This document shows positions 23,401 to 31,857 of a DNA stretch of 64,000 nucleotides, piece by piece. Below the pieces are notes generated by a model. It was not told the origin of the DNA. It ran no database searches and saw only the letters and a list, made by a program, of their open reading frames with translations. The stretch covers positions 124,001-188,000 of the forward strand of contig JAHQIW010007317.1 in the NCBI GenBank assembly GCA_019055375.1. Direction: 5' to 3'. The translations under genes were made by a program, and so were the position numbers. Every line of letters begins with the position of its first letter. The first letter of the stretch is position 1. This DNA is from Parelaphostrongylus tenuis. Its lineage: Eukaryota; Nematoda; Chromadorea; Rhabditida; Metastrongylidae.

Positions 23401-23882
23401 AAGTGCCTTCGTGGATTTCAGGTTACTATCTATCACCTTTTTCGCCTTCAGAGGGTTTTATAGAAAATTTCTAAATCGATACGTGTTTCATTTCTCCATT
23501 GTGTCTGCCGTTTCATAATCTTGATAGGAAAAGGAAGTAAGGTAACAAAGTTCTGCACGCTATTCCTTGTTATCAGTATTTTATGATGGTTAACACGTTC
23601 TTGCATCTTTTTAAAAATATGTGCATCAGGTCCTCACAAATCTCCTATATTTGGAAGATTTTCTGAGGTGCTTAAATTGCAGAAAAAGAGATTATATGTG
23701 GGGAAATGGCGAGTAAAACGTTTGAAACTCAGAAATGCTTTGCGCCGAAGATGTCGGTAAAGCAGAAAATTGCGAAAAATCATCACCTGCCGAAACCGGC
23801 AGAAGAGCGTTCTGTTCGGAGATCTCCTCGAATCGCAGCAATGAATGATATTGAAGAGCAGTTAGAGAAGATGAATTTGTAA
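2390..23882 (+). CDS. Class IIb (HDAC6-like) histone deacetylase catalytic domain, multi-exon gene
   Basis: Zn2+-dependent lysine deacetylase; HDAC6 relatives act on cytoplasmic substrates such as tubulin. Nine exons join in frame: 2390-2494, 11787-11853, 11917-11984, 13245-13334, 13401-13577, 13678-13773, 13834-13915, 23154-23265 and 23334-23421 (885 nt, 295 codons). A further exon, 23683-23882, probably gives the C-terminus. Visible hallmarks in order are DSIFL, AVIRPPG/HHAG (tandem active-site His), [21 protein letters not shown] (Zn-ligand Asp and His), [28 protein letters not shown] (Zn-ligand Asp), LEGGYNL (catalytic Tyr) and [10 protein letters not shown]. All catalytic residues are present, so the domain looks active. 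About the first quarter of a normal domain is missing on the left. The intron 2495-11786 houses an antisense TLC-domain gene, and the intron 13916-23153 is 9.2 kb of repeats. The HDAC reading frame appears to end before the ZnF-UBP exons that HDAC6 normally carries at its C-terminus. Confidence 0.9.
3490..3800 (+). repeat. SINE-A copy (tRNA-headed SINE)
   Basis: The head contains a pol III A-box-like TGGTGCAGTGGTTAG and a B-box-like GGTTCGATCTC. The shared family body follows (CTCACCAAGCC, GTCT.AGAGCATA, CCTTTACAATGACTCGCGG), then a tail with GAATGCGTGGCG and CAGGGATTGATCAATGCCG. Other copies are at 18707, 20005, 22815, 25733, 27728, 56100 and 57002. The open frames across it are spurious. 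Confidence 0.85.
4256..8733 (-). CDS. TLC-domain membrane protein (TLCD1/2-like), copy 1, nested in HDAC intron
   Basis: Five exons on the minus strand: 8733-8564, 8466-8309, 8092-7927, 7846-7751 and 4463-4256. They join in frame to 266 codons including the stop (265 aa). The start [20 protein letters not shown] is shared with copy 2. Visible TLC features are [46 protein letters not shown] (the family His pair), [12 protein letters not shown] across a splice junction, and a last exon that is one long hydrophobic stretch ([20 protein letters not shown]). Several membrane helices are evident. TLCD1/2 and nematode FLD-1 relatives influence membrane phospholipid composition and fluidity; that role is assigned here by family only. 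The last intron (4464-7750) is swollen by a hammerhead repeat and a SINE. The gene lies wholly inside an HDAC intron, antisense to it. Confidence 0.9.
4560..5160. repeat. Diverged intronic 'CATTCGATAG' repeat
   Basis: AT-rich DNA with GCTGTAGC-like and AATCATTCGATAG-like words about 100-200 bp apart. The words recur at 5690-6100, 12400-13200, 14150-15520, 16250-17560, 21080-22500, 30960-31230, 36620-36900, 41100-42150 and 55030-55480. It has no coding potential. Confidence 0.5.
5220..5262 (-). ncRNA. Hammerhead ribozyme motif (minus strand)
   Basis: Read on the minus strand, stem I is GCCCGG paired with TCGGGC. The core CTGATGA follows, then stem II GTC/GAC with a 6-nt loop, then GAA. A minimal palindromic stem III ACAC/GTGT follows, with the cleavage triplet GTC. 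All invariant core bases are present. The very short stem III is of the kind described for hammerheads in Penelope-like elements, which are thought to act as dimers. Confidence 0.85.
5513..5558 (+). ncRNA. Hammerhead ribozyme motif (plus strand)
   Basis: Stem I 3' strand GCCCGG (5515-5520), core CTGATGA (5521-5527), stem II GTC/GAC (5528-5539), GAA, stem III ACAC/GTGT (5543-5550), and predicted cleavage after C5551. Stem I has one mismatch (TCGAGC against GCCCGG) relative to the minus-strand copy, so it may be less stable. Confidence 0.82.
6540..6860 (+). repeat. SINE-B-related tRNA-headed repeat
   Basis: It begins GAGGCCGGGGTAGTGCAGTG (A-box-like), has GGTTCGATCTC (B-box), and ends with the family tail CTAATGCAAGCGTGCTGGGA followed by TCCGCACAG. 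The tail is shared with the SINE-B copies at 37764, 45608, 60880 and 63364. Confidence 0.65.
8734..11786. other. TLC upstream region and HDAC intron, non-coding
   Basis: There is no credible exon here. It contains a GC-richer block (about 9220-9420) conserved in all three units. A SINE-B tail fossil at about 10640-10670 (GATTCGAATGCAAGAAGTGC on the minus strand) is also present in unit 3. Strings near 10460 (CATCTGCATCTGAACTTAAT) and 11040 recur in units 2 and 3. Open frames in this stretch disagree between the copies. Confidence 0.6.
9220..9420. promoter_or_regulatory. Conserved block upstream of the TLC gene (unit 1 copy)
   Basis: This lies about 500 bp upstream of the TLC start. It is conserved at about 42430-42620 (unit 3) and 33785-33945 (unit 2). 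Shared strings include GTATGACGGGTGGG against GCATGATGGGTGGG, GGTGTGATGGCAGTTG, and GGAGGAGATG.ATCAG. The three copies do not share a reading frame, which argues for regulatory or 5'-untranslated sequence. No specific factor site can be named. Confidence 0.4.
11787..11984 (+). CDS. HDAC exons b and c (RPPG / HHAG active-site loop)
   Basis: Exon b (11787-11853) follows TTTTAG, reads [20 protein letters not shown] then PPG, and ends with donor GTCGGC after one base of the Gly codon. Exon c (11917-11984) follows ATTTAG, starts by completing Gly, continues [20 protein letters not shown] then TK, and ends at donor GTGAGT. The junction rebuilds R-P-P-G-H-H exactly, with the two catalytic histidines just after the splice. 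The phases (0-1, 1-0) agree with exons a and d. Confidence 0.92.
13245..13915 (+). CDS. HDAC exons d-g (Zn-ligand core)
   Basis: Exon d, 13245-13334, encodes [20 protein letters not shown] and then [10 protein letters not shown]. Exon e, 13401-13577, encodes [19 protein letters not shown] and [13 protein letters not shown]. Exon f, 13678-13773, encodes [18 protein letters not shown]. Exon g, 13834-13915, encodes SPDTFALMT and [11 protein letters not shown]. Every junction keeps the frame, and the three short introns have GT..AG ends. Asp and His of DWDVHH and Asp of AGFDAA are the expected Zn2+ ligands. Open frames that run past the donors at 13335 and 13578 are intron read-through and not separate genes. 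Confidence 0.95.
14370..14590 (-). repeat. SINE-B copy
   Basis: The reverse complement runs from GGCGCCATGGCCGAATGATT, through GCCCTATGGAACGCTACAGC and TCGAGATTGCAAGTAGAGTC, to the tail GAATGCTAGAAGTACTGGGA followed by TCCGCGCAG. All blocks match the + strand copies at 37764 and 60880. Confidence 0.85.
15538..15806. mobile_element. Fold-back element with a deleted hammerhead
   Basis: The ends are inverted: GAGCCAACATGTCATGTG at 15538 faces GTGG.. and TGTTTGCTC-type sequence at about 15772-15805, both closing on GGGCAAC/GTTGCCC. On the minus strand the left arm reads CCCAACTGACGAACACGTGT. This is the hammerhead core CTGACGA joined directly to ACACGTGT, with stem II and the GAA removed. It is a deletion derivative of the 5.2-kb element. 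Confidence 0.6.
18085..18155 (-). tRNA. tRNA-Gly(GCC)-like sequence, probable pseudogene
   Basis: On the minus strand the D arm (TTCAGTGGTAGAATGC), anticodon arm (CTCGCCTGCCACGCGGG, anticodon GCC) and T arm (CCCGGGTTCGATTCCCGG) are perfect. The 3' acceptor strand CCGATGC is normal. The 5' acceptor strand is GCGCCAC where GCATCGG is expected, so the acceptor stem does not form. The replaced bases belong to a 17-bp direct repeat flanking the gene (18061-18077 and 18149-18165). Confidence 0.7.
18707..18955 (+). repeat. SINE-A copy
   Basis: It has the head GAGCGCATGTGGCTCACTGG, the B-box GGTTCTATCTCGCGCTC, and the body CTCACCAAACC and GTCTGGGAGCATA. It lies in the large HDAC intron. Confidence 0.8.
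20005..20295 (-). repeat. SINE-A copy
   Basis: Minus-strand copy. The head is at the right (GAGCGCGAGATCGAACCATC and TGCGCCACATGC read on +), and the tail at the left contains GCTCTCGGTGTTGATCGATA and CCATGCATTCGTC. Confidence 0.85.
22815..23065 (+). repeat. SINE-A copy, diverged
   Basis: Contains GGTCGATCCCGCGCCCAAAG, CTCACCAAGC, GATAGGCTACCG and the tail GCATAACGCATCCCC, followed by ATCCTTTATCCTTT. It lies about 90 bp before HDAC exon h. Confidence 0.75.
23154..23421 (+). CDS. HDAC exons h and i (catalytic Tyr, domain end)
   Basis: Exon h starts at 23154 after ATTCTAG. It completes the Gly codon left by exon g and reads [20 protein letters not shown], giving the EGGYNL motif whose Tyr is catalytic. 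I place its donor at GTGCGT (23266), because the two leftover bases plus the first base of exon i (23334, after TTTTAG) keep the frame into [20 protein letters not shown]. An alternative donor at 23228 (GTAATG) is less consistent with phase. Exon i ends at 23421 before GTTACT. Confidence 0.82.
23683..23882 (+). CDS. Probable HDAC C-terminal exon (basic tail)
   Basis: A long frame after TTGCAG contains [30 protein letters not shown] and [20 protein letters not shown], then stops at TAA 23880-23882. The basic/acidic composition fits a low-complexity tail after a deacetylase domain. The link to exon i is unresolved. Exon i ends in phase 0, but this frame needs one base from the preceding exon. 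A possible micro-exon at about 23528 (GAAAAGGAAGTA) does not repair the phase. A missed small exon, a different acceptor, or a sequence error are all possible. Confidence 0.5.
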
Positions 23883-25520
23883 TATAGCATTTGTTTTTTC
23901 TCTGTGATACGTCTTAGAGTTTATAATTATCAACGTCGGCGCTCCTGTACATTTTCTGAAAAATGTACAGCTTCCTTTCCGGTATCTAAGGTTTTTTATT
24001 CTATGAGTGAACTACTTGTTTCATGTATTTATGTGCTGATGATTGTGCACCATTTTTCTTCATCCAAATTTGAAGATAGGGATTTATTCTCAACGTTTGT
24101 TCGTCTAGTCACTTTGAGGTTTTCCTCTACTCAAATTTACTGTTTTCCCAAGAATCTCAGAGCATTTCATGGTTCAGGATTGTATTAATTAGGATTCACC
24201 AAAGCATAAATTCTAGAGTAATTGCCACCCGTTATCTCTTGATTCATTCTCAGGATTTTTCAGAAATCATCAAAATTAATCCAAGTTTTGTTGAGTTCAC
24301 AATCGTCTGTAGATTTTGTTTGAGTTGAACATATTAGGCTTGGTTTTTCCTAGCCACGTATATGTAAAGATATTCCGAACTTACTTTTCGGTGGCTTGTA
24401 TCTGATTTTTTGTCTTTTATGTAATAAAAAATGAAATCCTGAATAACGTGAGTTTTTGAAAATCTAGAAGATTGGTGTGCTGGCATGAATTAATCTACCT
24501 CTTTCTTACACCTGTAAAAAAAATCTTTACATTGGCTTGACAGGGATCAATCTAACGGTTGTGCTGTACATTTGTCATGTTCTTTCAAACATTCTTTCAA
24601 ATCAGCATTCTGATTATTGCTTTCCCATCAATAATGCAACTTAACTCAATCGAATGAAGGTGTATAATCAAACTCGATAAATGATTTGTGCGGACATTGT
24701 GAAGTTTTATGGTGAGTAAAATCCATGGTTTCTTGAAAGTTATGAGATGTGGTTCGCACCAATTGTAAGGTGTATTGGGTTAGTAAGAGATTTTCTGGAG
24801 TTTTCGTTCTTGTTGAATATTTTCTATATAATATTAAAATAACCGCAAGGAGTTGCTTTAAGCGACATTAGTAACAAAAAATTAAATGAATGATAAATAA
24901 TCAACGAAGATGAAAAGTCGGAAAATTTTTTTGCCAAGCGACTAATTGGCTGAGTGTTGATCAGTCCTCGAGGGATTGCGCCATCCATTCAACTACAGTC
25001 AGTGTATCCAATCAACGACGATCAGTGCGCCCATCAGTGATTGACTGAGGTGAGAGAATGCGTGTTTGCTCTATACAGGTGGTGTACCAAGTTAGTGTAT
25101 TTGTCTTCGCGGAGTGGGGTTTGGTAGCAGTTCTATTTCTGAAGAATGAAGTCGGAAACAAATAGCGACTAATCCATCATGTACCGCGGAGCGCCTGTAC
25201 ACCTGCACCTGAAAGAAACGCCATGACTTTTAGGCATGGAAGAATTCGACAGTTTTCTGATAAGTTCAATTCTCCGAAAACTAGAGCATTAATTCGAGTC
25301 GAAAGTTGTTCTAAGTCAAGTTTACTCACCTTCAAAATTCAAAGATCAACTACTAGTGTGATTTCAAAATTCTTTTTGTTTCCTTGCTAGCGTATCATAA
25401 GGTAGTCCTCATATGTTCATCAGAAGAAAAGACTTTACAGATTTCCCTCAGTCTCCCATCGGAACGGAGGATCGATCAGTTGATTTTATGTCCTGCTGAA
25501 GCAGTGTCCAGCGGCACACA
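23883..25520 (+). other. Spacer between HDAC stop and ZnF-UBP exon 1
   Basis: Non-coding by inspection. The stretch from about 24130 onward aligns with unit 3 from about 45350 (shared CTCAGAGC.TTTCAT, GTAATTGC/GTAACTGC, CATTCTCAGG..TTTCAG). This is where unit 3 homology resumes after its HDAC exons were lost. If the ZnF-UBP is a separate gene, its promoter should be here. Confidence 0.55.
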
Positions 25521-28337
25521 ATGCAACAAGAGGGTAGCAGTTCTGAAGTAAGAGAAGTCACTTTGGGTCTACACACTGTTGTTCCTCTTCCGTCCTGCCC
25601 ACATCTTAGTCAGGTACTTCTTCAGACTGTGCTTCAAAAGTGTGAATTAATTATCACGTAGATCGTTCCATGGTGTGAATGTACTACAGGCCTTTTTTCT
25701 TTGATGTCAATTGCTGTGGTGATAATATGCAGGTGTGACGTAGTGGTTAGAGGTGCCTTCTGACGCACACATAGTCAGTGGTTCGACCTTGCGCACGAAG
25801 CTCATCAAGCCTTTCATACCTCCGTAGTCGGCAGATTTATGTCACACTTCTTTGGGAGGATATCAGCACTGACTTGATACATCGGTAGGCCACTGCGAGT
25901 CATTGTAAACCTGGTAAATATTCAGTCACCCCTAAGGATGCTGATGATGTCGAATGCATGGTACATCCATAAGAACGCCGCAGTTTTCATTCTTTCTCCT
26001 TTTTAGTGTAGTGACAAAGTAAGATGGCCGCCTTGTGATTACGAAGGATTTGTTCTTGCCAGAAGAAAAAAGAATGCTTGTGTTTACTTGATAGTTGTTT
26101 ACAGTTGTTTGAATGTACTTCTGGATACTCCTGAATCAGTTTTATGATACAAGCAGATTATTTGGAAATCATTTCAGACGAGTGATGTTCCTGTAAGTGG
26201 AATAGACGCGAATTCCGTATGCGACATATGCAACATCGCAGCAGAACCTTGGGTTTGTCTTACGTGCTACAAGGTAAGAATTCTCTAAAAGGCTATTCTC
26301 TTGATATCATTTTTCACCTCTTGCTAGCTTCTAAGTATTCTGAACATTTTAAGCAATTTTCTATCCGTATTTCCCAAGTTGCTTATTCTGATTCAGTTAA
26401 TCACTGTTAGGAACAACAATAATAAAATCCACTGAGTTGATCAATTCCGAGGGGCTGATTACTACCTCTGTGTTCCACCTTGGAACTTCAGCACAAATTT
26501 GAATAAGATTTCCATAAATTGCTTTAGAAACGCAGCAGAACTGATTTTGGGCAGGTTTTTCTTTTATCAGCAAAAATATTTTTGCTGATCAATAAATCAG
26601 GTACCCAATTCAGGTACTGTTGATATTATATGATATTATAATGGGAATCAGATAAGACTTTGCTATAATTGAACCGGAATTGAGATACTTAAGAAAAGTT
26701 TTTTACTACGATAGGATCGTGAATCATTCAGTAGATTCCTTCAGAGTGGCGCTCCAACACATTTTGTATTTCGCAACAGTTATTGAACGGTCTAATTACA
26801 ACTTCCTACTGATGTTTTGAACGTTGAGCTCTTGAATAACTACTTGACATTCTATAATTCATAAGGATTCCTAGTTACTTAATCGCTTTCATTGCAATAG
26901 TCAGAACCTCGAGCGAGAGTCAAACCCGAGTTTCACCCTTTTTTGGTGAATGTGCTAAACACTACACAACGTAGCCATGGAAGCTTACTAGCGATATTCA
27001 AACCCAGTAAAATCGTCTAACAAAAGGTTGAAGAATATGTCAAACGCTAAACAAGGTTTTCATCGGCCGACGCCAGTGATAATATCTGTTCTGAATAAAC
27101 GATATAACATGTTTTGAGCCGTTAAGATCTGAGTGCCAGAAAGACGCCTATTTCGTCCTATGTGGGCTCCTCACTAGCATAATCCCTCGGTTTAGTCATT
27201 CACAGTCCCTTGGCTTGCAGTGATTTATTACTTGGCGTCGATTCCGTCATAGAGCAGTATAGCCTCAAGTAATCTGCCGAACCGAGAGACTGTGCTACTG
27301 AGGAGTCCATGTGGGACGAAACATTTGCCTCTCTAGCGCTTAGATTTTAACGTTTCAACCATGTTATATCATTATCAAAGTCTTATCGATTTGAGAAAGG
27401 TCTATAAAATGCGGTCGAATGGAGAGGTATAATCTAATAATAATTAGAAAATTGTATGATTTTGAGTCGTAATGATGCAAAGCTTTGCTGTGGTCCACAA
27501 ATGCTAGCGACTGCTTCTCATAATTGGAAACGGCCTAGCAGGAGGAAGAGCTTCAGTCAAAGCCAAACCCACACGTAATCCTTATTACTTCCATGGATAA
27601 CAAAGTGGGATAACGAGACCAATGAAAGAAGTGTAAAACAGGCATGAGATGACCACTAGTTTTAAGCATCTAAATCCTCACAGCGATAGGATAAGACCTC
27701 TCTTCCAGTGTCTGTTAACTCTTGTGGTATCAAAAGGATAAAAAAGGATAGAGCTCTCGGCGTTAATCAGTTCCCTGAGGGATGCGCAATGCATTCGCCT
27801 TCAATTTTTTTATCTCGTTTGAGGTGATTGAATGCATATCTGACCTTTACAATGACTCGCGGTGGCCTCCCGCTGAACCGAGTCAGTGCTTCTTATCCTC
27901 ACAGACAAGTCTGAGACCTGTCTGGTACCAATTTACCGACCCCGGAGGGATGGATGGCTTGGTGAGCCATGGCCGCGAGATCGAACCATCAACCCTTGTG
28001 TGCGACGCAGAGCACCTCTTACCAATGCGCCACATTCGCTCTTGTATCAAATATTTCACTTATTAAAAAAGATGTACAGTTATGGAAAACCCATAATCGT
28101 AACGAACTCGAGCTCAGGGAGCGATATATTGATGTGGTTAGTTTTCAGGTGCACTGCGGACGTTATGTGCATGGCCATGCACTTATGCATCATGCGGCAG
28201 AACCAACTCATGCGATGTCACTTTCACTTGCCGATCTCTCAGTTTGGTGCTACCCATGTGAAGCATACGTTCACAATGAGAGACTTTTCCCGGCCAAATC
28301 TGCGGCACATTTGAGTAAATTTGGGGAAACCATGTAA
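25521..28337 (+). CDS. HDAC6-type ZnF-UBP ubiquitin-binding protein, unit 1 copy
   Basis: Three phase-0 exons: 25521-25613 (donor GTACTT), 26178-26273 (acceptor TTTCAG, donor GTAAGA) and 28149-28337 (acceptor TTTTCAG, stop TAA). They encode 125 aa. Exon 1 reads MQQEGSSSEV..TVVPLPSCPHLSQ, exon 2 has SVCDICNIAAEPWVCLTCYK, and exon 3 has VHCGRYVHGHALMHH, LADLSVWCYPCEAYVHN and AAHLSKFGE. Zn-binding Cys/His are in place. The residues known in HDAC6 to hold the free C-terminal Gly-Gly of ubiquitin are all kept: Trp of PWVC, Arg of CGRY, and Trp and Tyr of VWCY. An in-frame TGA lies exactly 24 nt upstream of the ATG in both copies. It is therefore either a stand-alone small protein or, if the nearby GTCCAG is an acceptor, an alternative HDAC tail. 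I favour stand-alone. Confidence 0.85.
25733..26010 (+). repeat. SINE-A copy in ZnF-UBP intron 1
   Basis: Head GCAGGTGTGACGTAGTGGTT, B-box GGTTCGACCTTGCGC, and body CTCATCAAGCC and GATCGGTAGGCCACTGCGAG-like strings. The tail has GAATGCATGGTACATCC. It is absent from the corresponding intron of unit 3, so it inserted after the duplication. Confidence 0.8.
26567..26590. repeat. 24-bp perfect palindrome
   Basis: ATCAGCAAAAAT is followed immediately by its own reverse complement, ATTTTTGCTGAT. It lies in ZnF-UBP intron 2 and could extrude a cruciform or form an RNA hairpin. No function is implied. Confidence 0.9.
26905..26985 (-). repeat. tRNA-like repeat
   Basis: On the minus strand GTTGTGTAGTGTTTAGCACA is followed by CTCGGGTTTGACTCTCG, spaced like the A and B boxes of a tRNA. 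There is a short inverted pair TTCACC..GGGTGAA between them. The acceptor ends do not pair, so this is not a tRNA gene. Confidence 0.5.
27080..27375. mobile_element. Fold-back element with paired hammerhead-like cores
   Basis: GATATAACATGTTTTGA (about 27101) and its inverse near 27350 (TTTCAACCATGTTATATC) are the outer arms. A minus-strand hammerhead-like core (GTGAGGAGCCC, then GGACGAAA) sits at about 27150-27180, and a plus-strand one at 27292-27339. A related single copy is at 62940-63020, also carrying AACATGATAACATGTTTCGA. It lies in intron 2 of the ZnF-UBP gene. Confidence 0.6.
27292..27339 (+). ncRNA. Hammerhead-like motif, decayed stem III
   Basis: Stem I GTGCTA (27292-27297) pairs with TAGCGC after the cleavage site. 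The core is CTGAGGA (27298-27304; position 7 is free in the consensus), stem II is GTCC/GGAC with a 5-nt loop, and GAAA follows. The predicted cleavage triplet is CTC at 27331-27333. Stem III pairs poorly, so activity is doubtful. Confidence 0.55.
27728..28050 (-). repeat. SINE-A copy, nearly complete, in ZnF-UBP intron 2
   Basis: Minus strand. It has the tail AGAGCTCTCGGCGTTAATCA (left, + sense) and the head with GCGCCACATTCGCTC (right). It interrupts intron sequence that is continuous in unit 3 at about 47960. The insertion therefore post-dates the duplication. Confidence 0.85.
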
Positions 28338-29450
28338 CGGAACTAATTTCAGTATTTGTTTTTGTCAAATTTAACAGTCACCAATTTTGAGTGATTATAT
28401 TGAATATTTGAATATTTGATTGAGTAAATATCCAGCCGTATCCATAAACATAATTTGAGTGCCATTGAATACTTATCGTATCGTACACAGAAACGATTTT
28501 ATTAAGTCTGCATCAACGCGCTGGTACAGTTCGAGCTCTTAATCAGTGTTTTTGCGCACTGATATTGCTCTAAAAAAGCATTACTTGCTTCATTTCAACA
28601 ATAGTTCGAGGTTATTTTGTAATTTTCGAATGCTGCTGTTTTTTCAACTCTTAGATTGAACTTGTTTTGGGTCTCGAATGGTGTTGTTGTAATATGGATT
28701 TGATACGGTCGTACTTCATGAGTTAATAATTCTACATATTGCGACGTATGAAACTCAACATATCAAAGCATGAGCTAGGGATGTGTTCCCGATGCATGGA
28801 GCAAAAATGTTCAAAGGGTTTCCGAACAGGATCTATGAGTCATCATAGAAGAGAACATCTTGAGCGCCTTTCAAAAACTGCCTTGAGGATTGCAGAACTC
28901 AGCGAGACAGTAACCGTTTGGCATTTGGAAGACGTTGAAAAAGCACAAAAGCTTGATAAGTATAGATAAGTAGATGCTACGAAGACTGCTCTATTTCTCT
29001 TTTGTTGATAAAATTCATTCTGTTGTTAAAATATTAAGAATGATAAAATGTGGATATGCAAGGATTACAGTACAGAATCTCTCCACTCCGAACGAATGAA
29101 ATTGAGAAAGCAGTAATTTGGTTCAAAAAAAGCTGATGGAAAACTAAATTCGTACGCCATCCACAAGCGATGACAACTGTTTTCTAGTGACTCCCAACAT
29201 CTTTGGAAAATCTAGGAAATGTCTCGTGCCGGTAGGAGAAAAAGATTTCTCCAAAATGTTTCATCTGTGAGGTATAAGGTGCGATAATCGCTTAGATTGA
29301 GCAGTGTTACAAGGCTGAATCAACACTCCAAATACAGTGACACCAACAAGCCGAAAAGTGGATCGACGCAATGCAACTAATACTTCTGGAATATTTTTAG
29401 ACTGTGTTAATAATTTTTATAAGATGTGAATGTTCATGAGCTGAAGAATT
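28338..29450. other. ZnF-UBP downstream region to unit 1/2 junction
   Basis: It aligns with 48262-49180 and with 62075-63190. A 76-codon frame at 28739-28969 (with SRCMEQKCSKGF) is not kept open in the same frame in either relative, so I treat it as non-coding. Unit 2 sequence begins at about 29450. Confidence 0.5.
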
Positions 29451-30226
29451 TTTAGTGATTACGGATACTGTGTGAAAAGTGTTACACTGCAAAGGATGGA
29501 AGTTGTCAATTTTATAGGGTGGAAATCGCAGAGATTCTGGATTGTCGAATGAAATGCTCTGGAACTCAATTTAGGACCTCAAATGCTCCAATGGTATTCT
29601 ACGTGGAAGCGTAGGAATCAGCATGTTTCTGACATTACTGTAGCTCAGGGCCAGAACCCATTCTCAAAAGCGACACTATTTGTGTACGGACATTCAAAGG
29701 AAATAGCGACTAGCAGCACTATTGCTTTAGGACTAACTCAAGCTGGCTTTAAACTGGTTTTTGAGTAGTTTGAAATGCAGAAAATAGCTCTCCTGGGGAA
29801 TAATCAGAACGATACCTGCAGTGGAAGTGCTATCGAGTGAACATCAAAAATTTAAGAAGGAACTTTATGGCAATATGTGCTATCGAAAAAAGTGGACCAC
29901 TACCACTTATAATTCTATTTGTCGTCGAGTACTCGTATGCAAACGAATAAACTCGTTCATGTTCCTGGCTTTCCAGAGAGCTCAGTGTTTTTAAAATTTG
30001 TTTACTGATTAGACACGAAAAGCCTATGCGCCTTTGGTGAGGTGTCATTTTTCCCACTATTCTAGCGAGACAAGTTAGAACGCGCATCCTCTGAGCTGCG
30101 ATTAGGATTACGTTCGTCGGTGGTTCATGAGGTAAAGCTGACTCCATGGAGAAATCATTACGCATGAACACACTGTTTCCTCGCGTCACCTTTTACTTAT
30201 GCAGAATTGCTGGATCTGATTTTCTC

Positions 30227-30327
30227 ATGTCAGATATTTTACGGATAAGTGAGAATGGACTCGATTTTATCCCTATTGCTAGCGATGCCTTTGGCATTGG
30301 TGACGAGCCGCAGATTCCGTCCATAAG
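30227..30327 (+). pseudogene. Dead copy of HDAC exon a (unit 2)
   Basis: It begins ATGTCAGATATTTTACGG, as in exon a at 2390. It is 101 nt where the original is 105 nt, which shifts the frame, and the acceptor AG is replaced by TC. A short match to GLDSIFL remains (GLDFIPI). The donor side reads AAGGTGGGT. No downstream HDAC exon is present in unit 2. Confidence 0.75.
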
Positions 30328-30438
30328 GTGGGTTTTATATAATGACGTGACCTTGAGTGTAGCTTTTATTTTCAGCAGTCAGAGAAATGCATCTGTAGAA
30401 TACTGCTCAATACGGCTTCGGCTTTGATAGCAAGGCTA

Positions 30439-30533
30439 TGAATGCTCTCAGATATTGAGCTGATGCCACTATCGACTTTGATTACAAGGATAAGAATGCT
30501 CTCGGATATTGAGCTGATACCACTATCGACTTT
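30439..30533 (+). repeat. Two-copy tandem repeat, about 54 bp
   Basis: AATGCTCTCAGATATTGAGC and AATGCTCTCGGATATTGAGC begin two copies that both continue TGAT.CCACTATCGACTTT. Confidence 0.9.
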
Positions 30534-31718
30534 CGTTCATCTGTTAATATGTGTCATTGTCAGTGGTGTGTTAAACAAATGTTGTCTTATATACAAAGGA
30601 AAACAACTATTTTCAGTAACGGTCTTCATTTAATCTATGTAATCACTGTTTTGGTTTACCCATGAGCTTGAACAAGGTGGTTGCGGATCCTTATTAGGGC
30701 TAATGCTCCGTCTTTGTCTTCCTCAAAAAGCAGTAGTGAACATTTGTAAAGAAAAATTCGTTTAAGCTTACATTTGAGTCAGAAAACGAGTCATAAATGG
30801 TTACAAATCAATTTTGAGCTGTTTTTCCACACTATCTTGTGTTTTTGTCGCAGTAAACATGACAGTGACTACAAAAATGATCAACGGCTGTGCTTACACT
30901 TTTGAGTTGTGGACAATAAATTACGGTTTCTTTCTGTTATTCCGGAACAAATTAAGGATGAAAAGTTTTTGCTAAGCAAAAGCTTTTGTTTTGGTTGAAA
31001 AATGTGTTTGCTTTTCAAGAATTTCTCAACGGCGCTATAAGAAAAAGATAGGTTTTGGTTCCAAACACGCGTACTTCTCGCAGAACAGAACTTTTCTCTT
31101 GAAATGCAAGTAACCATTCGATAGCGCATGTTTCGATGATTCCGACATTGCGCTTAATTCATGGAAAGACCTTTTCACTGCAGTATAGAAGTGAAAATAG
31201 GATAGAGTTTCACATACGCTGCGTGTTTGTTTGTCGGCTAATGTGTGTCCTGACTGTACTGATATGCGACCAATCGATAATGTAGTATGGCGAGAAAATT
31301 GCCTGGTGAAGAGTTCTAGTCCATCTACTGACTACTGCGTTTGTTCGAACTGTTGTTATTTCTTAATACATATTCTTTATATCAATGATTGATGACATCT
31401 TACTAGAGACAAAAGGAGATTTTTCGTCTCGTCACTTTGTTGTTCATACATTCCTTCTTTGAGGTTATTCAGTGCTTTTTGTTATCATGAGCAGAATTCT
31501 CTCGTCTGAAAGGTTCCTTCCATTAATCACAAAAATGATAACACCTAAGGAGAACTAATGCTAGAAATGTTAAAGTGAGAAAGCTTTACCTTTATCTTAA
31601 CTCATCTTTCACCGCAAATCAAATTACCAGCACTAATTGTGTGGGTGGAGCCAGGAACATTCCAAAAAAAAAAATAGAAATTCATGTAGGTCAATTAAGT
31701 TTAAATCCTTCTAAGCGG

Positions 31719-31857
31719 TATATATATACGTATATATACATATACATATATACATATATACATATATATGTATATGTAATATGTATATATATATGTATAT
31801 ACATATACATATATCTATATGTATATATATACATATACATATATATATATATATCAA
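31719..31857. repeat. TATACA/TATGTA microsatellite
   Basis: About 140 bp of interrupted TATA/CATATA repeats, with a related 50-bp patch at 32060-32110. The second patch sits inside a SINE-B-like copy (about 31935-32200). The open frames across them are simple-sequence artefacts. Confidence 0.9.

Noticed and set aside
28739..28969. 76-codon frame with Cys residues (SRCMEQKCSKGF) downstream of the ZnF-UBP
   Set aside because: The aligned sequences at 48770 and 62585 do not keep the frame, so it is not conserved as protein.
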